From assembly GCA_017311185.1 (NCBI GenBank), contig JAESUZ010000415.1:265501-329500 (forward strand): a stretch of DNA of 64,000 nt, written 5' to 3'. The notes under the pieces were generated by a model. That model saw nothing but the letters and a program-made list of their open reading frames with translations, did not search any database and was not told the DNA's origin. Position 1 is the stretch's first letter. Every line of letters begins with the position of its first letter. Shown piece after piece: positions 47,061-56,182 of this stretch. The translations under genes were made by a program, and so were the position numbers. This DNA comes from Proteles cristata cristata. Taxonomy: Eukaryota > Chordata > Mammalia > Carnivora > Hyaenidae.

Positions 47061-47400
47061 AAGCAGGTCTCTGGGATTTACTGGATAATAGTATGAGTAT
47101 GTTTGTTTATTTTTGTTTATGTTTTCCATGATACAGGCATAGCACAATTTCTCTTACATCTTTCGTATCTACAACACGAGAACAATTATGGTTGATATTT
47201 AGCATCAAATACATTTCAAATGAAATGTCCATTGTATTTTCAGCACCCAGCGTACTGATGTATTTTGAGAATGTTTCCATGTTAGAGAGGACGCTCTCGG
47301 GACTAAGAGACAGTAACTCTACTCAAACTTGCAAAAAACATCGAATGAAATAGAGTAACTCACATTACTAGAACCATTCACAGTTGAATCCAGCCACTTA
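47060..47400. other. No gene seen; 18-bp inverted repeat
   Basis: AT-rich unique sequence. ACATTTCAAATGAAATGT (47211-47228) is a perfect palindrome containing TTC-AAAT-GAA. Nothing else supportable. Confidence 0.4.
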
Positions 47401-47414
47401 AAAAATGCCACGAG

Positions 47415-47631
47415 TGGGGCGCCTGGGTGGCTTAGTCGGTTAAGCGTCCGACTTTCACTTAGGTCATGATCTCGCCTTCGTGGGTTCGAGCCCCGCATCG
47501 GGCTCTGTGCTGACTGCCAGCTCAGAGCCTGGAGCCTGTTTCAGAGTCTGTGACTCCCTCTTTCTCTGACCCTCCCCTGCTCACGCTCTCTCTCTCTCTC
47601 TCTCCTAGAAATAAATAAAAAAATAAAAAAT
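47415..47631 (+). mobile_element. Felid SINE, TGCC/CTAG subfamily
   Basis: Forward copy with GGCTTAGTCGGTTAAGCG, GACTTTCACTTAGGTCATG, CTGACTGCCAGCTCAG and CCTAGAAATAAATAAA. Target copies AAAAAATGCCACGAG (47400-47414) and AAAAAATGCCACCAG (47632-47646), 14 of 15 identical. Confidence 0.96.
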
Positions 47632-47649
47632 AAAAAATGCCACCAGAAA

Positions 47650-48840
47650 TCTCAGCATCTCCTGTCTCCTCTTTTCTCTGGTCTGTCCTCAGTCTCAGGT
47701 GGCTCCCATCGTGTCGGGGCAAACACAGCCACTAGCGATTCCAGGCCAATGGGCTTCAAGCCCAGTAACCCCTTCATAGAGTGTGGTGTTGTCCCCAGAT
47801 TCCAGCAAAACCTCAGGATTGGGCTCTCTTTTGGTTTGGCTGAGGATTTATACCCACCTCTGAAATAATCACACCTCCAGAGTATGAAGCATAGGGATTG
47901 GGCAGCACTGGTCAGGTGACTATCCCCAGAACCAGTGAAGAGGGTCAGCCTCATTCAAACCAGAAGAACGACCAGGAGTGGGGAAGGGGAGCCCTCCCGC
48001 AGGAAACCCCAGGGTGCTAGTATGAGAAGAAAGGGGATTGATGCCAGCCGGTGGAAACATCAGATGTTCACTACAACTTGCCAAACAAGTTTTGAGCAAA
48101 AACCAAAAACCTATTTGAATCACACTTGATGCCCTATTGGACCCAAACCCTCAATCTTCAAACTTTCCGGTAAGAATACTTTTTTCTTTATCTGAGAAAC
48201 ACTTTAATCTTCCAGGACACCCCAAAATCCAAGGTGGCACAGAGAGCACAGGAGAAGCCCCGTCGTGTGCGGCTGAGCTGTGATTCAACCTCTGGCTGTT
48301 TTCACCTTCCCGGGCCCTGAAAGTGGCTGGATGCCACTGTTCTCCTCGTCAGCTGGAGGGAGCTCTTCGGAGGCACTGCGGTTTCCCCTCTTCCCTGTGC
48401 ACCTCGAAATGGCCTTTCCCTCGGGGGTCTGAACAGGGTGAACTTCACCCCTGTTGTCCTAGGACGACGAGATCTCGTTCCTAGAAGTCAGATGAGACAG
48501 CCGTGGTGCCAGAACGGGGCTCTCGGGCCTTCCTGTCCACAGAGAGGCAATCTGCCCACCAAGTCAGGTCACCTAGAGGCAGCCGGAAGTGGGCTGAACA
48601 GAAGCTAACGGCATCACGTAAGCTGGTGAAATAGCTATGTAATAATTTTCTAGCAGCTTGCGTTTGTCCACATGTGGAGCCAATAGATAGCCTGGTTAAG
48701 ACAGAATTGGTCCATTGGACCAACAAGCATTTAAGTGCCTCTTTTGGCCTAGGGACAAGCTAGTTATAACATTCTAGTCAATTCCATCGAGCTTCTCAAG
48801 ATAGCCTTCAGGATTCGGAGTCACTCAACTCGGGTTTATG
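47650..48840. other. No gene seen
   Basis: About 1.2 kb of unique-looking sequence. Frames of up to 100 codons without recognisable domains. Confidence 0.4.
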
Positions 48841-48844
48841 CGTA

Positions 48845-48985
48845 GCTTAAGCAAATATTTTCCGAATGACCTTTAGCATCCATTTCCTAATCTGTAAGGA
48901 TGCTCACACGAGGCCCATGTCACAGGGCTGCCGTAAGGATGACATGAGGTAACAAATACCAGGCCCAGTGGCTGCCACTGTGGAA
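48845..48985 (+). repeat. MIR-type SINE relic
   Basis: atttcctaatctgtaaggat, ggatgacatgaggtaacaaa and taccaggcccagtggctgcc follow MIR order. Confidence 0.65.
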
Positions 48986-49120
48986 ATCACTCCACAGAGG
49001 GAGATGACTTCCTCTTCCCTCTCTCAGCTGACTCTTTGCTGAGCTGACTGGCCAACCATTAGATCTTCATTGTGCCCCGTAAAGATGGATACTGGCCTGA
49101 TCTTGAAAGCTCAGACCCAG

Positions 49121-49338
49121 GAGCACCTGGGTGGCTCAGTCAGTTGAGCATCGACTTCAGCTCAGGTCAGGATCTCACAGTTCGTGAGATCAAGCCCCAC
49201 ATCAGGTTCACTGCTGTCAGCCTGTCAGTATAGAACCTGCTTCAGATCCCCTGAACCACTTTCTCTGCTCCACCTCCACTTACACTCTCCCCCACAAAAA
49301 ATAAATAAATAAAAATTAAAAAAAGAAAAGAAAAGAAA
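49121..49338 (+). mobile_element. Felid SINE
   Basis: Head GAGCACCTGGGTGGCTCAGT. The middle is diverged. The tail is AAATAAATAAATAAAAATT followed by a GAAAA run. Target copies GAAAGCTCAGACCCAG (49105-49120) and GAAAGTTCAGACCCAG (49339-49354), 15 of 16 identical. Confidence 0.93.
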
Positions 49339-49574
49339 GAAAGTTCAGACCCAGCAGCATGCATATACTCCCATCTGGTTGGCATCAGCTTTCTCCACAC
49401 CCCTCACCCTTCAGATGGTAGGAAGAAGAAGCAAGTAGTGGTTGAAAAAAGGTCACTAATTAGCCAAACACACACCTTAATGGGCACCTGGGGCTTTACA
49501 TACATCTCCAAAATGCAGATTTAAGCATTTATATTGAGCTTTGATATCATGGCTTCGAGATCTAATAATAATAA

Positions 49575-49985
49575 CAGACACCAGGCATGGAGCTAAATCC
49601 TAACACCCTTTCCACACCTCATTTTATGTTCACAACAGTCCCATGATACCACTATTATTACTCTATTTACAGATAAGGAAACTGAGTCTTGGAGCGGTGC
49701 AATCAAAGCTGCCATGATCAGTTGCACCTGTGGTCTGAATAGCACCTCCCCCCACCCCCCGGGGGCTGGGAGGTGTGTAAGAGTATTAGAGGTTGCAGGC
49801 AGCATTTCTTTGCATTTACTATATGCCAGACACTGTTACATTCATTTAATTCGTTACTCCTCATGGCTGTCCTGTGCAAAATCCAAGGGACGATACACAG
49901 CACCCCTAGTTAAGTAACTTGCCCAAGATCAACAGCTAATAAATGGCAGAGCATTCTAGAATTCCTGCCATAATACCCTGCACTT
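49575..49985 (-). repeat. Two antisense MIR/L2-type relics around a C6-A-C6-G5 run
   Basis: 49575-49715 (ccaggcatggagctaaatcc, then tttacagataaggaaactga) and 49805-49970 (ctatatgccagacactgtta, then taacttgcccaagatcaaca) are MIR/L2 in reverse. Between them 49748-49765 reads as two C6 runs and a G5 run. Confidence 0.7.
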
Positions 49986-50019
49986 TTCCTGCAGAGTACT
50001 TTTTATAATTATAATTTTT

Positions 50020-50369
50020 ATTAAAAAAAATTTTTTTTACCATTTATATATTATTCAGAGACAAAGAGGGACAGAGCATGAGCAGGGAAGGAGCAGAGGG
50101 AGGGGGAGATAGAATCCTAAGCAGGCTCTTGGGGCGCCTGGGTGGCGGTTAGCTCGGTTGAAGCCTGTCCTGCTCTCTGACCCTCTGCTGCTCACGCTGT
50201 CTCTCTCTCTCCTAGAAATAAATAATAAAAAAAAAAAGAATCCTAAGCAGGCTCCAGGCTCCGAGCTCTCAGCATAGAGCCCAACGTGGGGCTCAAACTT
50301 CACAGACCATGAGATCATAACCTGAGCCAAAGTCAGACGCCAAACCGACTGAGCCACCCAGGTGCCCCT
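50020..50369 (-). mobile_element. Felid SINE, host of a nested short SINE
   Basis: Tail, AG-rich middle and GAATCCTAAGCAGGCTC (50112-50128), then an opposite-strand insert, then GAATCCTAAGCAGGCTC again (50238-50254) and the rest through GACTGAGCCACCCAGGTGCC. The 17-bp perfect duplication proves insertion into this SINE. Confidence 0.94.
50129..50237 (+). mobile_element. Internally shortened SINE (about 109 bp)
   Basis: It has a true head (GGGGCGCCTGGGTGGC) and a true CT-rich 3' part with CCTAGAAATAAATAATAAA and an A-tail, but the B-box region and first half of the body are missing or rearranged. Perfect 17-bp target copies flank it, so the shortened form itself may have been the inserted copy. 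Confidence 0.9.
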
Positions 50370-50565
50370 CTTTGAGATATATATGTATGCATGTGAGTGA
50401 CAAGCAGGGGAGGGGCAGAAAGAGAGGGAGATACAGAATCTGAAGCAGGCTCCAGGCTCTGATCTGTCAGCACAGAGCCCGACGCGGGGCTCAAACCCAA
50501 GAACCTTGAGATCATGACCTGAGCCGAAGTCAGAGGTATAACCGACTGAGCCACCCAGGTGCCCT
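50370..50565 (-). mobile_element. Felid SINE adjoining the preceding one
   Basis: Starts without a normal tail (gagatatatatgtatgcatg), then the AG middle and a full head complement. The outer flanks of the whole 50020-50565 block are similar (TTTATAATTATAATT on the left, TTTACAATTATAATT on the right). This suggests that this SINE came first and the 50020 SINE landed in its tail. Confidence 0.88.
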
Positions 50566-50644
50566 TTACAATTATAATTAATTATAATTAACTTCCATGA
50601 TGGCAAAAGGGTCATTCTTGTAACCCTGGGACACTGCGGGACCC

Positions 50645-50702
50645 CTGGCCCAGAGTAGGTGCTGAATAAATATTGAAGAGTGAATCAATGAATGAACAAA
50701 TA
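50645..50702 (+). repeat. L2-type 3' end
   Basis: GGCCCAGAGTAGGTGCTGAA, then TAAATATTGAAGAGTGAATC and AATGAATGAAC are the typical L2 3' terminus. Confidence 0.65.
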
Positions 50703-50704
50703 GA

Positions 50705-52435
50705 GTATGTAAAACAGATAGCAGGGAGAGTTTTTAATAGCAACAACTGTCCACCATTTCACACCGAATGACCAGGGCGGACATCCAGAGCGTGGCTGGG
50801 GGAGCTGGGAACCTGGATTTAGGCACTGGTGCCGGGTTTTACCGAGCAAAGTCCCCTCCACCCCAGCACCTCCAAACTGAGGCTCACTGGCGGGGATGTA
50901 CTCTCTAAAGCACCACAGAATTCCTTGGCCCCCACACAACATCTGGTCAAACAAGCATTCTGTTTCTCAGACAAACTAAGACAACCCAGCCCAACGTCCA
51001 AAGTGGCCACTGGCCAACAGGCACTTGGGTTCAACGCTGATTTTGTTTAAACAGCTGAACGTGCACTGGAGAGATCCACCCTTTCTGCCCCGGCCCTTCT
51101 CTCTGGTCTCTGGCTGAGGACAAGAGCATCTCAGGTCGGGACTCTTAATCCTTGTAAACATGAGGGAGGATGTGCTCCTGACTGGACGCCAAGGAGCTCC
51201 AGCGCCCAGAGAGGTGGCCTGTTGGATGGGAGTGGGGGTGGGGGTGGATCTGGAACGTTCAGAAATGCTGCCATCTTGTGGTGGCTTCAGGCCAGAGCAA
51301 GGTCCTCAGGCCAACTTCTCCAACAAACCAGCTCCTGGAGGGCTCCTCCCAAATTCACAGGTCCCTTTTTCTCATCTTTTTCCATCTTGCCATTACCCTC
51401 CCCTCCCCCCAGCACACCCTGCTCCAGAGTTGCAACACCTCCATGTTTGAATAATCGTTCGGGAATTCGGAACTTTTCTTTCTGAAAAGAGCATCACTTT
51501 TGAATGCACTTTTGAATTCTCAGGAATTTTTTGGAATTCTTTCTTTGGAGAGAGCACTTCTTTGCGAGTCCAGGAGGAGGGTCCCCAGTGTGTGCAGCAT
51601 CCTCCTGGGCCCGGCCCAGAGCACAGGCCATGAAGCCTAGATATGTTGGCTCCACCTCCACCCGCCAGAGCAACTTCCGCAGGCAGCTCTGTCCAGCAAC
51701 CCCGTGGTCGATGTGGGTTTTTACCCTCAGCTTCCGAAAGCTCCCTTGCAAACTCTATGGCGTTCCCACTGAAAGATTTGGCCTGAGTTAAAAGAATTTG
51801 CTCATCAGGACACCAGCAAGAGCCCCCCACACACAAGGACTCCAGGTAGAGAAGCCACTTGCCGATTCCAAGATGGGGGCACCGACCCAGGAGAATGGTC
51901 GCAGCCTCTCATCCCCCCAGAATCCTGCGGCATCCTGGGCTCCTCATCTAAGGATCTCCTTTGAAATGAAGAAGCGGAGCCTGGACCGGTGCTTGGAGGC
52001 TGATTGCTAGAAGATAGCGCTCCGAACAACCTGTGCATGTCTGCATCACAAAGCACTCACCCGCCTGCGCCACCAGCCTGGTTCTGCCCAGGGTGGATTA
52101 TTTGCTGCAGGGCCAGCCTTCAGCAAAACTGTCAAGGGGAAAATAATGACCTTTTGCACCTCCCAGCTCTCCTGGAATTTACCAGATCCGCAGAGGGCAA
52201 GCCCCTGAGAAAAGGGGGTTGGACACAGGACAGGCACATTCTGGCAGAAAAGGGAGCTAGATCTAGGATGCTCCCCAAAAGGAGAGGGGGGTGGCCCCCA
52301 TGGAGCCGGCTGAGCACTGGGCTGAGTGGTTAGAATGAGACCATGGTCAGGGGCCCTCAGCTATGGCCCTCCCTGCTGGGGCAATACGCAGCATCGCAGT
52401 GTGGGCGCTGGGCACCCGGACAGTCAGGATGATGT
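50705..52435. other. No gene seen; GC-richer unique stretch
   Basis: About 1.7 kb with overlapping frames of up to 147 codons on both strands, none recognisable, as expected for GC-rich DNA poor in stop codons. A CTCF-like motif at 51268-51281 is listed separately. Confidence 0.4.
51268..51281 (-). promoter_or_regulatory. CTCF-like binding motif
   Basis: The minus strand reads CCACAAGATGGCAG, matching 13 of 14 positions of the CTCF core CCASYAGRKGGCRS. The motif lies in unique sequence, not in a SINE. Whether CTCF binds is an inference; the orientation (minus) would set loop direction. Confidence 0.5.
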
Positions 52436-52439
52436 GCGT

Positions 52440-52605
52440 CTGCAGCTCCCCACTGACTCCTGCGTAGCTTTGCGGCCCTGGGGAAGTCACCCTGTGCCTC
52501 ACCATCCTCAGCCACAAAATGGGGGAAATAATAGTTATGGCCACAAAGCCATTTTTAAGGATTAAACAATTTTAAGTCATTTAAATAGTGTCGATGTGTT
52601 ATAAC
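52440..52605 (+). repeat. MIR-type SINE relic
   Basis: ctgcgtagctttgcggccct, ggggaagtcaccctgtgcct, ccacaaaatgggggaaataa and an aaggattaaacaattttaag region follow MIR order. Confidence 0.8.
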
Positions 52606-53310
52606 TGTTAAAGAAAAGTGAAATGAAGTGTCACATGACATTGGAAGCAGCGTTAGTTTTTCGCACACTGAGGCTCAGGGACGAAGCACCGGTCCTGGCC
52701 TGTACGAAATGCTGACGGGTCAGAGTTGAAGACACCCTGAAGTTTTGGTCACATAGAACTTTCGGGAATATGGTTTACGGGATGAGAAAGGTTTCGTAGA
52801 GGAGGCAGCATGGAGGGGACCAGGGCGGAAACATGGGTGTGATGGGCAATAGTGCCATTTGCCAAGTATTTTCAGCTCCTGCCGTGGAGAGATCTGATGG
52901 CCGTATGCTTCCTTTTACGCGTGGCCCCATGTAGTTGGTTGGAGCCATGTTATGAGTTCCTACTAAAGAGTGTGAACAGAAGTGACGTGTGTCACCTCAG
53001 GCCAGAGTGCTAGAACTCCCAGAGCTCTCTGGGTCTTTCCAGCACAATGACGCATGAGATTTCAAATGATGGCCACTCTGTCAGCCTAGGTCCCCCACAA
53101 TTCCAACAATCGGAACCCCTGTCGCCCCATGACAGACTTGTAGAATGAGGGACACATAAAGCCTGGCATTTGGGGGGTGTTTTCCTACTGTAGCACAGCC
53201 TGCTTCTCCTCACTGAGAGAACAGGCTTGATTTCCATCAATGACATTATCAGGGAAGAGGGTGTGACTTTGAACAGGTCACTTGCCTTCTCTGAGCTTCA
53301 TTTTTCTCCT
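52605..53310. other. No gene seen
   Basis: Unique-looking sequence. A small MIR-like patch near 53265-53305 (gaacaggtcacttgccttct). Confidence 0.35.
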
Positions 53311-53316
53311 TTATGT

Positions 53317-53495
53317 TTTTTCTCCTTCAGGCAGAAGTGGGGGGGAGAGAGAGAGAGAGAGAGAGAATCCCAAGCAGGCTCCACACTGTCAGAATGGAGC
53401 CCCATGTGTGGCTCGATCTCACAGACCACGAGATGATGACCTGAGCTGATATCAAGAGTCGGACACTTAACCAACTGAGCCACCCAGGTGCTCCA
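53317..53495 (-). mobile_element. Felid SINE, tail-eroded
   Basis: AG-rich middle, then AATCCCAAGCAGGCTCC to AACTGAGCCACCCAGGTG. The A-rich end is missing or replaced. GCTTCATTTTTCTCCTT (53296-53312) and GCTCCACTTTTCTCTT (53499-53514) are possible target copies. Confidence 0.85.
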
Positions 53496-53720
53496 AAGGC
53501 TCCACTTTTCTCTTAGCATGATGACATTGTCTCAGAAGGCTGGCTGCTAAGGTCCATGCTCAAGAAGGAAAACCTTTTAGTCTTGAGTAACACTAAGCAG
53601 TTTAGAGCATGGTCCAAATAGACCACACTGTTGCTTCTCACACTAACCTGAGGATGTAGACAGAGCAGGCAGATTTTATACTTGTCGAAGATGGAGCAGA
53701 TTGGGTTTCCTGAACTTCTG

Positions 53721-53828
53721 GTTTCCCCCCCACAGCACCCCTCCCCTTGCCCACCCTCTGCCATCTCTCCCTCCCTGCTTCCTCCACCCTCTCTCTCACC
53801 TTTTCCCTCCCTCCCCCCACCCACTCTC
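53721..53828. repeat. Polypyrimidine tract with minus-strand G4 potential
   Basis: About 108 bases nearly free of A and G. At 53725-53756 five C-runs (7, 4, 4, 3 and 3 bases) are spaced by 6, 1, 3 and 1 bases, which satisfies a G-quadruplex rule on the minus strand. Triplex formation is also possible. Confidence 0.75.
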
Positions 53829-53829
53829 A

Positions 53830-54800
53830 TGCTTGCACAGTGACCTCCATCTTTTCAGGCTCTGGTTTCCATCTCTGTGTGTTCATCAGAATGTCTGGTG
53901 GAGCTGCTTTTATTTTACTTTTCTAAGAATTAAAAAATATATGTTTATACATTTGGAAACAAATTCCAGGCTATGCCACAGTCTTAGTCTTAGTTTAGAT
54001 CCACCCCAGGGTCTCAAATCTACAGTGACTGTCGAGTACAGAGAAAATGGACGCTTGCCGCAGTGGCCCTGAGATGGGATACAGTCCTACGGTGTCTTCA
54101 GGAAATGAAAGGAAGATACAATCGTGCGCGAGAGATCTTCAGTTGTGGAGGGAGGCTTAGGGATGGCTAGTCCAACATTTTCAGGCCACGCAATGAGAAA
54201 AATGAGACCCAGGAAGATCAAATGACTTGCCCCAAGTGATAGGAATGATATAATTATTGGAAAAAGACTAAATCCTCAGTCTCCTCAATTTCCTCATGTT
54301 CTTTTGCAAAATGGCAATTCGTAGGACCTCACAGGGATTCTGTTCAGCCCATCAGGGGTGGGGCCTGGGATTCTGTGGTTTTAAAAGGCTGGGGAGGGGT
54401 GAGGGGGGCGTCCAGGAGGCAGCCAGGGGTGAGCGCCATGGAGGCTGGCCTGCGGTAGGGACTGTGAAATCCATAGCAGGATCCTTTTGGTGGGGCCACG
54501 GCAGAGCCTGGCAAGGAAGCTCTGGGCATCTTCCTAGAGCACAGAGGGACTTGTTCTCCTGGGAGGCTGCCTGGAGGAGGCTTGCCAGGTGCCTGCAGAC
54601 TCAGCACATAAGGGGTAGAGCCACACAGTTTTATGTTATTGTTGAACTGACTTCAGGTCCCTGGGGCTGTGCAGGCCTGAATGTTTGGGATTCTAAGAAG
54701 TGATTCTGGCTCCGCTTTACTGATCAAGACATGGAGGCTCACAGAGAGCTCATGGCATGGCTGAGGCGTTAGCAAAAGGCAGAGTTGGAGCCAGACTGCA
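53830..54800. other. No gene seen; antisense MIR relics
   Basis: Antisense MIR relics at about 54160-54250 (gacttgccccaagtgatagg) and 54710-54790 (tactgatcaagacatggagg). A 135-codon plus frame (54296-54703) lacks recognisable domains. Confidence 0.4.
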
Positions 54801-54804
54801 TTCA

Positions 54805-55478
54805 TTTGCTGTAGGAAATTATACTAACTTAGTGGCTTCAAACAACACGCACTAGGGACGCCTGGGTGGCTCAATCGGTTAAGCATCCCACTTCGGCTCA
54901 GGTCATGATCTTGAGGTTCACGAGTTCCAGCCCCAGGTCAGGCTCTGTGCTGAAAGCTCAGAGCCTAAAGCCTGCTTCAGATTCTGTGTCTCCCTCTCTG
55001 TCTCTTTGCTCCTCCCCTGCCCACTCGTCTCTCTCTCGCAAAAATAATAAATGTAAAAAACAATTTTTTTAAACAAACACACACAGTATCTTAAGGAGTC
55101 AGACACAGATCTCACTGGCTAAAAAATCCTTCTGGAGGCTATAGGGGAGAATCCATTTCCTTTCCCTTTCCAGCTTCCAGAAGCCACTGCATTCCTTGGC
55201 TCATGGCTCCTTCCCCATCTTGAAAGTCCCTGGCAGGCATCTCCCCGCCCCTTCGGCAGACACACCTCCCTATATATGACTAGGGAAGTTTCTTTGCTGT
55301 TGAGGACTCACAGATTACCTTGTACCATCATGGATCATGTCCCCATGTAAACTGAGCTTTAATCACATCTGCAAAAGCTCCTTCTGAGGTGTCATGTAAT
55401 ATTCACAGGTTCTGGAGGATTAGAGTGTGGGCACCTTTGGGGGTCATTATTCTGCCCACCACACCGTCTCCACTCTTT
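54805..55478 (-). mobile_element. MLT1-type solo LTR (antisense), SINE-interrupted
   Basis: The reverse of the same LTR type as at 3.4 and 30.2 kb: aaattatactaacttagtgg, caaacaacac at the start; after the SINE, ccttctggaggctatagggg, tttaatcacatctgcaaaag, tattcacaggttctggagga and a gggggtcattattctgccca end. Long dead and non-coding. Confidence 0.75.
54854..55070 (+). mobile_element. Felid SINE inside an MLT1-type LTR
   Basis: Complete forward SINE (GGGACGCCTGGGTGGCTCAA). Flanks AAACAACACGCAC (54840-54852) and AAACAAACACACAC (55071-55084) are the likely target copies. Confidence 0.93.
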
Positions 55479-55479
55479 T

Positions 55480-55980
55480 ACCTCCTAATGCAGAGCTCCA
55501 AGCTGTACACCCAACAGTGCATCCACCCTTCTTCCTTCCGCTCCCTCCTGGCCTCCCCTCAACACTGGTAGTGACTCCACCTCGGGCTACATCTGCTTCC
55601 AAACTGCCTTAGCGGTTCTTACCCAAAGCCACCATTTGATTCAGAAATTACAGGCAGGACTAATTGTTGCTTGAGGCTACTTGTGAAATGGGGATAGTTT
55701 GCAACAAAAAATCGCAGCCCAAGGATTCAAGCTAGGAAATGAATTGCTCTGGGAGTGGGGACAGGAAACACACACACACACATACACACACACACACACC
55801 CCGTTTGAGCCCAGTACTACACCTCCTTCCCAGAACCCACAGAGGTTTCTACAGGTCAGGAGATGGTGAAGACACATTTTTCAGTTTTCTTTAACCCTAC
55901 ACTAAAATGGACTCAGAAAGGCAAAGCGAAGTATTTTCACCGTCTGAAATAGTCTGGTTCTACATTCATTAGCAAGACTT
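55480..55980. other. No gene seen
   Basis: Unique-looking sequence apart from the CA microsatellite listed separately. Confidence 0.35.
55768..55800. repeat. (CA)n microsatellite
   Basis: About 16 CA units with a single CATA interruption. Confidence 0.92.
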
Positions 55981-55983
55981 TGA

Positions 55984-56178
55984 GGGGCACCTGGGTGGCT
56001 CCATCGGTTAAGCGTCTGACTTCAGCTCAAGTCATGATCTCTCATGTGGGTTCAAGCCCCACATCGGGCTCTGTGCTAACAGCTCAGAGCCGGGAGCTTG
56101 CTGCAGATTCTGGTCTCCCTCTCTCTCTGCCTCTCCCCCACTTGCACTCTGTCTCTCTCTGTCTCAAAAATAAACGTT
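55984..56178 (+). mobile_element. Felid SINE interrupted in its tail by the L1
   Basis: Complete head and middle, ending in CAAAAATAAACGTT at 56178, where the full-length L1 starts. The rest of the tail (AAATAAATAAACGTTAAAA and on to about 63187) resumes after the L1 at 63147. Possible SINE target copies CATTAGCAAGACTTT and CTTCAGCAAGTCATC match at only 10 of 15 positions. Confidence 0.9.
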
Positions 56179-56182
56179 TGAA

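Noticed and set aside
50055..50615. 186-codon minus-strand frame
   Set aside because: It is a translation of the nested SINE cluster (repeated WVAQS..LTSAQVMIS-type peptides), not a gene.
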